From Parahaliea maris (GTDB lineage: Bacteria; Pseudomonadota; Gammaproteobacteria; Pseudomonadales; Halieaceae): DNA of 64,000 nt. The notes beneath the pieces were generated by a model that worked only from the letters and a program-made list of their open reading frames with translations, was not told where the DNA came from and ran no database searches. Positions within the stretch are counted from its first letter, which is position 1, and every line of letters starts with the position of its first letter. The DNA lies in NCBI RefSeq assembly GCF_008064665.1, contig NZ_VRZA01000009.1:1-64000 (forward strand), in the 5' to 3' direction. Made by a program: the position numbers and the translations under genes. This document shows, piece by piece, positions 1 through 9,601 of this stretch.

Positions 1-24
1 ATCGTTATTACAGCCCCATTAAAC

Positions 25-54
25 AAAAGCCCCGGTCTTACGACCAGGGCTTTT
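25..54 (-). terminator. Intrinsic terminator downstream of gdhA
   Basis: A nearly symmetrical hairpin (AAAAGCCC ... GGGCTTTT, inner stem GGTC/GACC) lies 70 bp beyond the gdhA stop codon. Read on the minus strand it ends in TTTTGTTT, as expected of a rho-independent terminator. It could also act on plus-strand transcripts entering from the left. Confidence 0.7.
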
Positions 55-78
55 GAAGGTACTTTGTCAGCAGTCTGA

Positions 79-107
79 GGCGCTGCCCGTGAGGACAGCG
101 CCTTTTT
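79..107 (+). terminator. Second hairpin with T-tract (plus strand)
   Basis: A 7-bp GC stem (GGCGCTG/CAGCGCC) is followed directly by TTTTT on the plus strand. It probably ends transcription from a gene left of the window, back to back with the gdhA terminator. Confidence 0.6.
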
Positions 108-121
108 CATTCCAGAGGGTG

Positions 122-1477
122 TTACATCACGCCATAGGCCAGCATGGCCGATGCCACCTTGTTGAAGCCGGCGATGTTGGCGCCACGGAAATAATCCACG
201 TGTCCTTCCGAGGTCGTGCCGAACTCCACACACTGGTCGTGAATACCGCGGATGATGGCGCGCAGCCGTTCGTCCACTTCCTCCCGGGTCCAGGACAGGC
301 GGAGGCTGTTCTGGCTCATCTCCAGGCCGGACACGCCTACCCCGCCAGCGTTGGCTGCCTTGGAGGGAGCATGGAGCAGGGCCGGGAAATCCTGGATGAC
401 CTTGATGGCCTCAGGGGTGGTGGGCATGTTGGCGCCCTCGGAAATGCCCCGGCAGCCGTTGTTGATCAGCAACTTGGCCTCTTCACCGTCGATCTCGTTC
501 TGGGTCGCACAGGGGAAGGCCAGGTCGCAGGGCACGCCCCAGGGTTCCTCGCCCTCGTGATACTTGGCGCCGAACTCGTGGGCATACTCCTCGATGCGCC
601 CCCGCCGCTTGTTCTTCAGGTCCATGACCCATTGGAGTTTCTCGTGGGTAAAGCCTTCCTCGTCGTAAACGAAGCCTGAGGAGTCGGACAGGGTGACCAC
701 CTTGGCGCCGAGCTGGAGCAATTTCTCGGCGCAGTAGGTCGCCACGTTGCCGGAGCCGGACACCACACAGACCTTGCCGTCGATGCTCTCCCCGTGATGG
801 GTGAGCATGTCCTGCATCATGTAGACGGCACCGTAGCCCGTCGCCTCGGTGCGGATCAGGCTGCCGCCGAATTCCAGTGCCTTGCCCGTCAACACCCCTT
901 CGAAGCGGTTCTCCAGGCGTTTGTACTGGCCGAACATGTAACCCACTTCCCGGGCGCCCACGCCGATATCGCCAGCGGGCACGTCGGTATCAGGGCCGAT
1001 ATGCTTGGCCAGCTCGGTCATGAAGGCCTGGCAGAAACGCATCACTTCCAGGTCAGACTTGCCCTTGGGGTTGAAGTCGGCGCCGCCCTTGCCGCCGCCC
1101 ATCGGCAGGCCGGTGAGGCTGTTCTTGAACACCTGCTCGAAGGCCAGGAACTTGAGCACCGACTGGGTCACCGTGGGGTGGAAGCGGATGCCGCCCTTGT
1201 AGGGGCCAATCGCGTTGTTCTGCTGGACCCGGTAACCGCGGTTGACGCGGATGTCGCCGCTGTCGTCCTGCCACACCACGCGGAAGGAGATGATCCGGTC
1301 CGGCTCGGTCATGCGCTCGAGGATTTTCAGGTCTTTGTAGATGGGTTTGTCTGAGATATAGGGAATGATATCCATGGCCACCTCGTGTACCGCCTGGTGG
1401 AACTCGGGCTCTCCCGGGTTCCGGCGCTGTACACCCTCCATAAAGGTAGCCAGGTCCTCTGCCTGATGTGTGCTCAT
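122..1477 (-). CDS. gdhA: NADP-type glutamate dehydrogenase
   Basis: Reversible reductive amination of 2-oxoglutarate to glutamate in the cytoplasm, a route of ammonium assimilation. The 451-residue length is that of the hexameric class I enzymes (about 450). The substrate-binding block KGGIRFHP lies near residues 94-101 and the active-site LPMGGGKGG at about 124-132, followed by the NAD(P)-binding Rossmann domain (VSGSGNVATY). A good ribosome-binding site (AAGGAG) stands just before the ATG. It is a single gene with its own terminator. The NADP preference is inferred from family resemblance, not from a cofactor residue I could verify. Confidence 0.96.
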   Translation of the reverse strand: MSTHQAEDLATFMEGVQRRNPGEPEFHQAVHEVAMDIIPYISDKPIYKDLKILERMTEPDRIISFRVVWQDDSGDIRVNRGYRVQQNNAIGPYKGGIRFHPTVTQSVLKFLAFEQVFKNSLTGLPMGGGKGGADFNPKGKSDLEVMRFCQAFMTELAKHIGPDTDVPAGDIGVGAREVGYMFGQYKRLENRFEGVLTGKALEFGGSLIRTEATGYGAVYMMQDMLTHHGESIDGKVCVVSGSGNVATYCAEKLLQLGAKVVTLSDSSGFVYDEEGFTHEKLQWVMDLKNKRRGRIEEYAHEFGAKYHEGEEPWGVPCDLAFPCATQNEIDGEEAKLLINNGCRGISEGANMPTTPEAIKVIQDFPALLHAPSKAANAGGVGVSGLEMSQNSLRLSWTREEVDERLRAIIRGIHDQCVEFGTTSEGHVDYFRGANIAGFNKVASAMLAYGVM

Positions 1478-1605
1478 GCCTTCTCCTTAGCTTTATTGAT
1501 GCGGCGCTGCCGCCCCTACTTGAGCATAGTCGGCAATACCGTCAACACAAGGTGACAGCGAGATGAAAGCCGCATTTAGGTTGGCCAAATTCACTGTCGC
1601 GCCCG

Positions 1606-1611
1606 TATAAT
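1606..1611 (+). promoter_or_regulatory. Perfect -10 box TATAAT just before the exchanger start codon
   Basis: TATAAT ends 7 bases before the ATG at 1619, so the expected transcription start falls on or next to the start codon. A weak -35 candidate (TTGGCC, 1581-1586) is 19 bp upstream. No Shine-Dalgarno sequence fits in the gap, which suggests a leaderless mRNA. Confidence 0.5.
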
Positions 1612-1618
1612 CCGCCGC

Positions 1619-2614
1619 ATGATTACCGCCCTGATTGCCGTACTGGTCGGCCTCGTTCTCCTTTTATGGAGTGCAGACAAATTCATCGATGGTGCCGCCT
1701 CCATCGCCAGCCATTTCGGGATGCCCACCCTGCTGATTGGCATGGTGATCCTGGGCTTTGGCACTTCCGCTCCGGAAATGCTGGTTTCAGCCCTCGCCGC
1801 CATGCAGGGCAACCCCAGCCTGGCGCTGGGCAATGCCTATGGCTCCAATATTGCCAATATTGCCCTGGTTCTCGGCATCACTGCCCTGATCAGCCCGATC
1901 GCGGTGCAGTCACAGATTCTGCGCAAGGAATTGCCGATCCTCAGTGGCATCACTGGCCTGGCCATTCTGCAGTTGCTGGACGGCAACCTGTCCCGCGGCG
2001 ATGCGCTGCTGCTGCTCGGGGTATTCTTCGTGTTAATGGCATGGACCATTATCCAGGGCATGCGGGAGAAAGACGACACGCTGGGGATCGAACTGGACCA
2101 GGAGATTCCGGGCCGGGTCCTGCCGCTGAACAAGTCCTGGCTGTGGCTGGCGGTGGGCCTGGTAATCCTGCTGGCCAGTTCACGCCTGCTGGTGTGGGGC
2201 GCCATCGACCTGGCCCGTGGCTTTGGTGTCAGCGAATTGATTATCGGCCTGACCATTGTCGCGGTGGGCACCTCATTGCCCGAACTGGTGTCTTCAGTGC
2301 TGGCCGCGCGCAAGGGTGAGCACGATATGGCACTGGGAAACGTCATCGGCTCCAACCTGTTCAACACCCTGGCGGTGGTCGGTATCGCCGGCTCTATCAG
2401 CCCCTTCGCGGTGGAGCAGGATATTATCAACCGGGACGTGAGTATCATGGCGCTGCTCACCGTGTCCCTGTTCGTGATCGGCTTCAGCTTCCGCAAGGGC
2501 AGCCGTCGCATCAACCGCTACGAGGGCGGCGCCCTGCTGGCCTGTTTCTGTGCCTACCTGGCCTACCTCGTTCACACCTACCTGGCACCCAGCGCTGGCG
2601 CCATCATCAGCTAG
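1619..2614 (+). CDS. Na+/Ca2+ antiporter (CaCA family, YrbG-like)
   Basis: Inner-membrane cation exchanger. The 331-residue protein is almost entirely hydrophobic segments arranged as two homologous halves. Each half carries the family alpha-repeat: GFGTSAPEM at residues 46-54 with GNAYGSNIANI after it, and VAVGTSLPELV with GNVIGSNLFNT in the second half. These acidic and Asn residues form the ion-binding site in the family. About ten membrane segments are expected. The length matches bacterial YrbG proteins (about 325). It is convergent with the oxygenase gene, 20 bp away. Ca2+ as the physiological substrate is inferred from the family. Confidence 0.92.
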   Translation: MITALIAVLVGLVLLLWSADKFIDGAASIASHFGMPTLLIGMVILGFGTSAPEMLVSALAAMQGNPSLALGNAYGSNIANIALVLGITALISPIAVQSQILRKELPILSGITGLAILQLLDGNLSRGDALLLLGVFFVLMAWTIIQGMREKDDTLGIELDQEIPGRVLPLNKSWLWLAVGLVILLASSRLLVWGAIDLARGFGVSELIIGLTIVAVGTSLPELVSSVLAARKGEHDMALGNVIGSNLFNTLAVVGIAGSISPFAVEQDIINRDVSIMALLTVSLFVIGFSFRKGSRRINRYEGGALLACFCAYLAYLVHTYLAPSAGAIIS

Positions 2615-2634
2615 CACTCAACCCGGCAGAAGGC

Positions 2635-3306
2635 TCAGCGCGGCGGGTCCACCCGCTCAGCGGTGGAGGTGTTCACCCGGAACCAGCCGGCAATGGAGTG
2701 CCGATCCCGCTGGGCCGGCAGCACCTCGTGGGGGAACTCCTCGCTGAGGAAGACCACCAGGGTGCCCAGTGCGGGTACCACCTTGAGGGTTTGCTCGCCG
2801 CTCTCGTCCAGGTACATCAGCAACTCGCCGCCGTCATCCGGCTGCCAGCCCCGGTTCAGGTAAGCCACCAGCGACAGGACCCGGTTGGTCTCACCGCGGA
2901 AGGCGTCCAGGTGCTTGCGATAGAAGTCCCCGGGGCCGTAGTGGGCGAAGTGGGACTCGAAGGAGAACAACCCCAACAGCAATTGCCGGTTGAGGAACTG
3001 CTGCAAGCGGGCGCTCCAGTCCAGCCAGGCCTGTCCCGCGGGGGACTCCCCGGTAATCCAGCAGATTTCATCCGACCGCACAAAGCGGTTGTGGGTGTGC
3101 TCCCCCTCCCGGCCCACCCCGGCCCGGGCGAACCGGCTCCCGGGCATGGTGTCCAGATGGCCCAGCAGCGCTTCACTTAAAGAAAGGGGCAGAGCACCCG
3201 GACAAATGGCATAGCCACGCTCCCGCAGGTCACGGGCGATATGCTGGAACAGGAGTTCGTCGTCCCCGCTATCGGGACTGAAGGCAAGGATGTCGGGCGC
3301 GGTCAT
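2635..3306 (-). CDS. 2-oxoglutarate/Fe(II)-dependent oxygenase, prolyl-hydroxylase-like
   Basis: A soluble double-stranded beta-helix dioxygenase of 223 residues. The iron triad is visible: H132-x-D134 (KHLDAF) and H193 (FPHEV), with R202 in DRHSIAGWF positioned to bind the 2-oxoglutarate carboxylate. The order and spacing match the SM-20/PHD-type 2OG-Fe(II) family (Pfam 2OG-FeII_Oxy_3). Bacterial members hydroxylate prolyl residues of proteins such as EF-Tu, but the substrate here is unknown. No signal peptide is seen. The gene ends 20 bp from the antiporter gene and starts 81 bp from the stop of the flavin reductase gene on the same strand, so the two may be cotranscribed. Confidence 0.88.
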   Translation of the reverse strand: MTAPDILAFSPDSGDDELLFQHIARDLRERGYAICPGALPLSLSEALLGHLDTMPGSRFARAGVGREGEHTHNRFVRSDEICWITGESPAGQAWLDWSARLQQFLNRQLLLGLFSFESHFAHYGPGDFYRKHLDAFRGETNRVLSLVAYLNRGWQPDDGGELLMYLDESGEQTLKVVPALGTLVVFLSEEFPHEVLPAQRDRHSIAGWFRVNTSTAERVDPPR

Positions 3307-3387
3307 CGGAGGCTTCCGGGAAAGCCCGCGCCCACCGGAGTGGCGGGGTCAGGGCGGCGGGATTATAGGGCCGCCGCCCCGCTGGCG

Positions 3388-4497
3388 CTATACCAGCTCG
3401 AACAGATTTTCCTTCTGGAATGGCCGGGCGGAGGCGAGCTCGCCACCGCGGACCAGCGCCGCCCAGTCGGGGTTGGCGATCAGGGCACGGCCCACGGCGA
3501 CCAGGTCAAACTCCCCGGCCTCCAGCCGCCGCAGCAGATCGTCCAGGCTGGCCGGTTCCGCCTCGCGGAAAGTGGATTCGCCGGGTACCGGGAGAAAGTC
3601 CTCGGTGAGGCCGACACTGCCCACGGTGATGGCCGGCTTGCCGGTGATCTTGCGGGTCCAGCCCGCCAGGTTGAGGTCTGAGCCCTCGAATTCAGGCTCC
3701 CAGAAACGGCGGGTGGAACAGTGGAAAATATCCACCCCCGCTGCGACCAGCGGTGTCAGGAACTGTTCCAGTTCCGCCGGAGACAGCGCCAGCCGCGCCG
3801 TGTAGTCTTGCTGCTTCCATTGCGACCAGCGCAGGATGATCGGAAAGTCCGGCCCCACCGCATCGCGCACGGCCTCGATAATTTCCACGGCAAAGCGACC
3901 CCGGCGCTCCATCGAGCCGCCGTAGGCATCCTCCCGCACATTGGTGCCCGCCCAGAAGAACTGGTCGATCAGGTAGCCGTGCGCGCCGTGCAGCTCCACC
4001 GCGTCAAAGCCCAGGCGTTTGGCGTCTGCCGCGCCGCGGGCAAAAGCAGCCACCACGTCGTTGATATCGTCCTGGGTCATGATGTGACGATTGACCTTGC
4101 CGGGTACGTTCATGCCCGAGGGGGTATAGCCCGGCACATCCCCTTCAGGAGGCGTACCGGCTTTGCGCATGCCGCCGCAGTGCCAGAGCTGGGGGGCAAT
4201 TTTGCCACCCTCGGCATGCACTGCCTCCACCACCTTCTGCCAGCCTGTCAGGCGCTCCTCACCGTGGAAGTAGGGTACGTCCGGGTAGCCGCTGGCCGCG
4301 ATGTGGTCGATGCAGGTACCCTCGGTGACGATCAGCCCAACGCCGCCAGCGGCCCGGCGGCGGTAATACTCCACCACCTTGTCGCCCGGTACATTGCCCG
4401 GCGAAAAGTTGCGGGTCATCGGGGCCATCACGATACGGTTGGCCAGGCTCAGGGGGCCGTACTGGAAGGGCTGGAACAGGGGGGCGGCATCACTCAC
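3388..4497 (-). CDS. Old yellow enzyme family NADH:flavin oxidoreductase
   Basis: An FMN TIM-barrel ene-reductase or alkene/quinone reductase of 369 residues. Family signatures are the N-terminal LANRIVMAPMTRN (about 18-30) and the substrate-anchoring pair H170/H173 in ELHGAHGYL with Y175 as proton donor, followed by the canonical DQFFWAGTNVRED-YGGS block. The start is a GTG preceded by GGAG at good spacing. It is divergent from the LacI-type nagR gene across a 202-bp region that contains a nagR operator, so co-control is possible but unproven. Electron acceptor and substrate cannot be read from the sequence. Confidence 0.92.
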   Translation of the reverse strand: MSDAAPLFQPFQYGPLSLANRIVMAPMTRNFSPGNVPGDKVVEYYRRRAAGGVGLIVTEGTCIDHIAASGYPDVPYFHGEERLTGWQKVVEAVHAEGGKIAPQLWHCGGMRKAGTPPEGDVPGYTPSGMNVPGKVNRHIMTQDDINDVVAAFARGAADAKRLGFDAVELHGAHGYLIDQFFWAGTNVREDAYGGSMERRGRFAVEIIEAVRDAVGPDFPIILRWSQWKQQDYTARLALSPAELEQFLTPLVAAGVDIFHCSTRRFWEPEFEGSDLNLAGWTRKITGKPAITVGSVGLTEDFLPVPGESTFREAEPASLDDLLRRLEAGEFDLVAVGRALIANPDWAALVRGGELASARPFQKENLFELV

Positions 4498-4611
4498 TGG
4501 GTAACTCCACTAGCTGGTTTCAGGGCGGCCGGCAGGATAGCACTTTCTGTCCGCCAGCGTTGGTCCAACGGCACCGAATGCCTGTGCGAGACACGGACCA
4601 GACAGCGGTAT

Positions 4612-4623
4612 GACAACGTTGTC
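4612..4623. promoter_or_regulatory. NagR operator overlapping the nagR promoter -35
   Basis: Perfect 12-bp palindrome GACAACGTTGTC, 77 bp upstream of nagR. The right half overlaps a -35 box TTGTCT (4619-4624) placed 17 bp before a -10 box TACACT (4642-4647), the layout expected for repression by a LacI-family protein. The same palindrome occurs twice at the TBDR promoter near 15.75 kb. Confidence 0.78.
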
Positions 4624-4699
4624 TAAAGACCCTCTCTCCGCTACACTGGGCGCCAGTATGAAAGCGGGCAATCTGCCGCGGTAGGGGGTATCAAGGGGC

Positions 4700-5758
4700 A
4701 TGAAAGCCACCATCAAGGACGTCGCCAAGCTGGCAGGCGTTTCCTTCAAAACGGTTTCCCGGGTCATCAACCGGGAGCCCTCGGTAGGAGAGGAACTGCA
4801 AGAACGGGTGTGGGCGGCCATCAAGGAGCTCAATTACCAGCCCAATATCTCCGCCCGGCAACTGCGCGGCGCCGCCAGTTTTATCGCCTTCATCTATGAC
4901 AACCCCAACAGCCACTACGTGATCGAGATGCAGCACGGCCTGCTGGCGGAATGCCGCGCCCAGGGCTACGAACTGTTGATCCACCCGCTGGCCGCCGGCT
5001 CCGGCGACACCATGGCTGACCTCGAGCAGCTTCTCAGTACCGGACACATCGCCGGCCTGGTACTGACCCCGCCCTTTTCCGAGAATCCGGAGCTGATCGC
5101 CGCCCTGCGGGAGCGCAAGTTGCCCTTTGTACGCATCGTATCCGGCTCCTCGGACCCGGCCGAACCGGAGCCCTGCATCTACGTGGACGACTACCAGGCT
5201 GCCTTCGATATTACCGACTACCTCGCAGGCCTCGGCCATCGCCGCATCGCCTTCCTCGGCGGCGAGGACATCCACCGCTCCAGCGTGGAACGGCGGCACG
5301 GCTACCTGGCGGCGCTGGCCGAACACGGTATCGATGAGGACCCGGCGCTGATCGTACCGGGCGAGTTCAACTTCGACTCGGGCGCCGACCGCACCCGGCG
5401 CCTGCTCGCCATGCAACCGCGACCTACCGCCATCTTCGCCGCCAACGACGAAATCGCCGCGGGCGCGCTGTTCTCGGCGCGCATCAACCAGGTGGCGGTG
5501 CCCCAGGAACTGTCTATCGTCGGCTTCGAGGACAGCCCGTTCTCGCGCCAGACCTGGCCCAAGCTAACCACCGCCCACCAGCCCAACGGCGACATCGCTG
5601 GCAGCGCTGCCAGCCACCTGATCGCCAGCATACGCGCCAGCCGCAATGGCTCCGCCGCCAGCCATCAGGATTCGCCAGATAGCGATGCCTCCCTGCCCGA
5701 CAACGGCTTCCGCCCGCAACTGGTGGTGCGGGATTCCACCTGCCCGGCGCCCCAATGA
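4700..5758 (+). CDS. LacI-family transcriptional regulator of GlcNAc use (NagR-type)
   Basis: A DNA-binding repressor of 352 residues. The N-terminal LacI helix-turn-helix is clear (TIKDVAKLAGVSFKTVSRVIN, with the hinge helix after it near residues 45-60), followed by a periplasmic-binding-protein-like effector domain. It heads the nagR-nagA-nagB unit: its TGA overlaps the nagA ATG. Three copies of one perfect palindrome at this promoter and at the TBDR promoter make it the obvious regulator of both units. The effector is probably GlcNAc or GlcNAc-6-phosphate (inferred). The C-terminal 30 residues are Ser/Asp-rich and look disordered. Confidence 0.9.
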   Translation: MKATIKDVAKLAGVSFKTVSRVINREPSVGEELQERVWAAIKELNYQPNISARQLRGAASFIAFIYDNPNSHYVIEMQHGLLAECRAQGYELLIHPLAAGSGDTMADLEQLLSTGHIAGLVLTPPFSENPELIAALRERKLPFVRIVSGSSDPAEPEPCIYVDDYQAAFDITDYLAGLGHRRIAFLGGEDIHRSSVERRHGYLAALAEHGIDEDPALIVPGEFNFDSGADRTRRLLAMQPRPTAIFAANDEIAAGALFSARINQVAVPQELSIVGFEDSPFSRQTWPKLTTAHQPNGDIAGSAASHLIASIRASRNGSAASHQDSPDSDASLPDNGFRPQLVVRDSTCPAPQ

Positions 5759-6909
5759 GCCAGACCCTGCGAGCCCGGCGCCTGTTCGACGGCGAACAGT
5801 GGCGCGAGGATTGTGCGGTACTGATCCAACAGGGCCTTATCGACGCCATCCTGCCGGCAGCCGAACTGCCGCCGGGTACGGAGACGATCGACCTTGAAGA
5901 TGGCCTGCTGGCACCAGGGTTCATCGATATCCAGGTCAATGGCGGCGGCGGGGTACTGTTCAATAACCAGCCCGATGCCGCCGGCGTGGAGCGAATGGTG
6001 GCCGCCCACCGGGCCACCGGAACCACGGCCCTGTTACCGACCCTGATCAGCGACACCCCCGCCGTGCACCGCGCCGGCGTGCAGGCGGTACTGTCGGCCC
6101 AGGGTGCGGGCAATCCCGGTGTACTGGGCATTCACATTGAAGGCCCCTTTTTCGAGGTGGCCCGCCGCGGCACCCACCGGAAAGACCGTATTCGCCAGCC
6201 AGAGCAGCACGATATCGACTGGCTGGCCAGTCTCGGTACCCAGCTCAGCACCGTGCTGACGGCCGCACCGGAGCACCTGCCGCCGGGGACGATAGCCGCG
6301 CTCACTGCGGCTGGCGTGCTGGTGTGTGCCGGGCATACCAATGCCAGCTATCAGCAGATTGTAGCGGCGCGGGCGGAGGGTCTGCGGGGCTTCACCCACC
6401 TGTTCAATGCCATGAGCCCACTGACCGCCCGGGAGCCCGGGGTGGTCGGCGCCGCCCTGGACGCGCCCGACTGCTGGGTGGGTATCATCGCCGACGGCCA
6501 TCACGTGCACCCGGCCAGCATTCGCATTGCCCATCGCACCCTGCCACCCGGGCGCCTCTGCCTGGTGACCGACGCCATGTCGACGGTAGGTGACGACAAG
6601 GACTGGTTTGAGATTTACGGTGAGCGAATCCAGGTGCGTGAAGGACGCCTGGTCAACGCCGAGGGCGCCCTGGCGGGCAGCGCCATTGGCATGATCGACG
6701 CCGTCCGCTACTGCCATCAGCAGGTCGGTATCGAACTCGCCGAGTGCCTGCGCATGGCCTCCCTCTACCCCGCCACTTTCCTGCGCCGCGAGCAGCAACT
6801 GGGGCGTATCGCCCCGGGCTTCCGCGCCGACTTCGTGCGCCTGGACGACAACCTGCAGGTACTGGATACCTGGGTCGCCGGCGCGCGGGAAACACACCGC
6901 AGCAACTGA
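5755..6909 (+). CDS. nagA: N-acetylglucosamine-6-phosphate deacetylase
   Basis: Removes acetate from GlcNAc-6-phosphate to give glucosamine-6-phosphate in the cytoplasm. This amidohydrolase has 384 residues (usual length about 380). The N-terminal strand reads [12 protein letters not shown], with Gln in place of the first metal-binding His pair, as in E. coli NagA. The metal ligand is E129 in HIEGPFF, and further ligands lie in CAGHTNASY and [11 protein letters not shown]. The catalytic Asp is in VTDAMSTVG. It is translationally coupled to nagR by an ATGA overlap and followed 13 bp later by nagB. Confidence 0.96.
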   Translation: MSQTLRARRLFDGEQWREDCAVLIQQGLIDAILPAAELPPGTETIDLEDGLLAPGFIDIQVNGGGGVLFNNQPDAAGVERMVAAHRATGTTALLPTLISDTPAVHRAGVQAVLSAQGAGNPGVLGIHIEGPFFEVARRGTHRKDRIRQPEQHDIDWLASLGTQLSTVLTAAPEHLPPGTIAALTAAGVLVCAGHTNASYQQIVAARAEGLRGFTHLFNAMSPLTAREPGVVGAALDAPDCWVGIIADGHHVHPASIRIAHRTLPPGRLCLVTDAMSTVGDDKDWFEIYGERIQVREGRLVNAEGALAGSAIGMIDAVRYCHQQVGIELAECLRMASLYPATFLRREQQLGRIAPGFRADFVRLDDNLQVLDTWVAGARETHRSN

Positions 6910-6922
6910 TACAGGCCTGCCG

Positions 6923-7720
6923 ATGAAAGTCGTCATACTCGACACCCCCACCGATGTTGCGCGCTACGGTGCCGACCTGTTCCAGCAGCAACTGCAACGC
7001 AATCCGGCCTCGGTATTCGGCCTCGCCACCGGCTCTACGCCAGTACAGCTGTACCGGGAGTTGATCGAGCGCAACCGGCAGGGCTTGCTGAGCTTTCGCG
7101 AGGTCCGCACCTTCAATCTGGATGAGTACATGGACCTGCCGGCGACGCACCCGCAAAGCTACCGCCACTTCATGAACAGCGAGTTCTTTGATCACATCGA
7201 CATCGACCCGGCCAATACCCGGGTGCCCCCCGGTGACGCCGCCGACCCCATCGCCGCCTGCACCGACTATGAACGCGCCATTGCCGATGCCGGGGGTATC
7301 GACATCCAGTTACTGGGGATCGGCCGCAATGGGCACATCGGTTTCAATGAACCCACCTCCTGCCTGACCTCCCGCACCCGGGTGAAAACCCTCACCCGGG
7401 AAACCATCGAGGACAACGCGCGTTTTTTCAGCGCAGGCGAACACCAGCCCCACCTGTCGGTGACCATGGGCATCGGGACGATCATGGAAGCGCGGCTGGT
7501 CCTGTTACTGGCCACCGGCGAGAGCAAGGCCGCAGCGGTGAAAGCGATGGTAGAGGGGCCGGTCTCGGCCTGGTGTCCGGCCTCCGCGCTACAGATGCAC
7601 CCGGCTGCCGTGGTGCTGGTGGACGAGGCGGCGGCCAGCCAGCTCAGCAACCCTGGATTCTTCAAGCATATCGAGGCTGAAAACCAGGCGCTGCTGGCAA
7701 GGCTGGGACATTGCCCATAG
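6923..7720 (+). CDS. nagB: Glucosamine-6-phosphate deaminase
   Basis: Converts glucosamine-6-phosphate to fructose-6-phosphate and ammonia, the entry to glycolysis. At 265 residues it has the length of the hexameric NagB family. Recognisable elements are the phosphate-binding [12 protein letters not shown], the FNLDEYM strand with the catalytic Asp, and the active-site loop [13 protein letters not shown]. It is the last gene of the rightward nag unit and ends 15 bp from the convergent symporter gene. No intrinsic terminator is visible in that gap. Confidence 0.97.
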   Translation: MKVVILDTPTDVARYGADLFQQQLQRNPASVFGLATGSTPVQLYRELIERNRQGLLSFREVRTFNLDEYMDLPATHPQSYRHFMNSEFFDHIDIDPANTRVPPGDAADPIAACTDYERAIADAGGIDIQLLGIGRNGHIGFNEPTSCLTSRTRVKTLTRETIEDNARFFSAGEHQPHLSVTMGIGTIMEARLVLLLATGESKAAAVKAMVEGPVSAWCPASALQMHPAAVVLVDEAAASQLSNPGFFKHIEAENQALLARLGHCP

Positions 7721-7735
7721 GGGTCAGAGCCCAGC

Positions 7736-9571
7736 CTAATCCTCCAGCCGATCCCACCAGAACTTCTTCAGCAGCCAGCTGGTCAGCGCCAGCACGCCCA
7801 GGCTCCACAACAGGTTGTCGGTGGCCCGGATCATGGCGAACATCGGGATCACCACCAGGGTCATCTGCCAGATAATCCCCAGGATCACGTTGCCGAGATC
7901 GCGCCAGTAGTCGCGGTTGGGCCGGAAGGTTGGGTCCTCCGCCTGCACCAGCCGGGCCACCGGCCCCCACCAGCCCCAGGGGCGGGTCTGGCGGTAGAAC
8001 TGTTTGAGCTGTTCCTCTTCGACCGGGGGTGTCAGCAGGCACCCCACCACGCTGCCGAGCGCGGCCACGGCCAGCAACAGGGGAAACTGCTGTATCGCCA
8101 GCCATTGCAGGCCAGCAGCTTCCAGCGCCGGGGGAATCACCGCCACCCCGAGCATGCCCGCCGCCATCCCGGCGAAGTAGCCGAAACCATTGAAACGCCA
8201 CCACAGCCACTTCAGCACGTTGGAGGCCACGTAGCTGCCGTAGAGCAGGCCCACGATCCAGTCAGTACGGGCCTGGATATTGCCGCCGGCGAAACCGAAG
8301 TAGAGCCCCGTCAGTACCAGACCACCGGTCACAAGATAGCCAAGGCGCACGTAACTGCGGTCACTGGCATTCTCGTTGATGTACTTGCGGTAAATATCGT
8401 TGACCACGTAGGCGGAGCCGGCGTTGATAAAAGCGGCGAAGGTGGACATGAACGCCGCCAGCAGACCCGCCAGCAGCAGGCCGCGGAAGCCGGCGTCCAC
8501 ATACTCGGAGATGGCGTAGGGCAGGACCTGCTCAAAATCGAGCCGGCCCTCGCTGTCCAGCAGCGCATCCGTGTCCATGTACACCAGCGCCAGCACGGTA
8601 ATACCGGCAATCATGAAATAGCGCGGGAATGACAGCACCAGCGGCGTCAGGCCGAACATTTTCGCCGCCTCTGCCGGTGAACGGGTGCCCAGTACCCGCT
8701 GCATGTCATAGCTGGGCACCGGGCCCGCCAGGCTGGCGAACACGCCCTTGAAGATCATCAGCATGAACAGGAAGCCGAAAGCACTGTAGCCGTCATCGGT
8801 AATGCGCTGGTCCGCCGCGGGCAACAGGGATGACCAGTCCAGGCCCAGCTCCCAGCCAAACCACAGGCTGTCCCAGCCAGCCGGGACCGCCGCCTGGATC
8901 TGCTCGGCACTGGTGGCGCCAAAGGCGATAAAGCCAACGATCAGGCAGGCAATGGTCATCACCACGAACTGCATGACCTCGGTACCCACCACGCTGTAAA
9001 AGCCGCCCTTGAGGGTATAGATCGTAGTGAGCCCTATAATGATCAGGGCGTAGGCGTCCTCGCTCGCAAACTGCAGCCCGGCGAACGAAAAGGCCAGGTC
9101 CCAGGGCAGGAACTGGGCGGAAAACTTGCCGATGCCCTCGACAAAATAGGCCATGAAGGCGATCACGATGATCACCGCAAACAGCACCGTGACTATGTGC
9201 GCAAGCCGCCCTCCCGGGCTGTCGCCAAAGCGAAAGCTGATCCACTCGGCCCCGGTCAGTACATTGGAACGGCGCATCCAGATGGCCAGGAAGACCATCA
9301 TGATGATCTGGTTCCACACCGGCCAGAGCCAGGGAATCCACGCGCTCTTCACCCCGTAAACAAACAGCCAGGCCACCGCAATCATGGTGCCGGAGACATC
9401 GAACATCCCCGAGGCATTGGACAACCCCAACAGGTACCAGGGAATGTCGTTGCCGGCGAGGAAATAGGTCTTGAGGTTGCGGCTGGCAAGCCGCGACAAC
9501 CACAGGCCGAGGCCGATGCTGCCCACCAGGAACAGGGCGATGATCAGGATATCGATGGTAGCGAGCTTCAT
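7736..9571 (-). CDS. Sodium:solute symporter family transporter, likely for GlcNAc or chitobiose
   Basis: A 611-residue inner-membrane protein with about 14 hydrophobic segments, of the SSS/SLC5 type. The first segment (IDILIIALFLVGSIGLGLWL) and the following SRNLKTYFLAGNDIPW block are typical, and a long hydrophilic loop lies near residues 500-540. It is the last gene of the leftward unit TBDR-kinase-hexosaminidase-symporter, 30 bp after the hexosaminidase. There is no PTS gene in the locus and a separate kinase is present, so this carrier is the natural partner for uptake of unphosphorylated GlcNAc across the inner membrane. The substrate is inferred from context only. Confidence 0.88.
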   Translation of the reverse strand: MKLATIDILIIALFLVGSIGLGLWLSRLASRNLKTYFLAGNDIPWYLLGLSNASGMFDVSGTMIAVAWLFVYGVKSAWIPWLWPVWNQIIMMVFLAIWMRRSNVLTGAEWISFRFGDSPGGRLAHIVTVLFAVIIVIAFMAYFVEGIGKFSAQFLPWDLAFSFAGLQFASEDAYALIIIGLTTIYTLKGGFYSVVGTEVMQFVVMTIACLIVGFIAFGATSAEQIQAAVPAGWDSLWFGWELGLDWSSLLPAADQRITDDGYSAFGFLFMLMIFKGVFASLAGPVPSYDMQRVLGTRSPAEAAKMFGLTPLVLSFPRYFMIAGITVLALVYMDTDALLDSEGRLDFEQVLPYAISEYVDAGFRGLLLAGLLAAFMSTFAAFINAGSAYVVNDIYRKYINENASDRSYVRLGYLVTGGLVLTGLYFGFAGGNIQARTDWIVGLLYGSYVASNVLKWLWWRFNGFGYFAGMAAGMLGVAVIPPALEAAGLQWLAIQQFPLLLAVAALGSVVGCLLTPPVEEEQLKQFYRQTRPWGWWGPVARLVQAEDPTFRPNRDYWRDLGNVILGIIWQMTLVVIPMFAMIRATDNLLWSLGVLALTSWLLKKFWWDRLED

Positions 9572-9601
9572 GCGGCCTCGTTCGGGAAGTATCGGGTTTG
9601 C

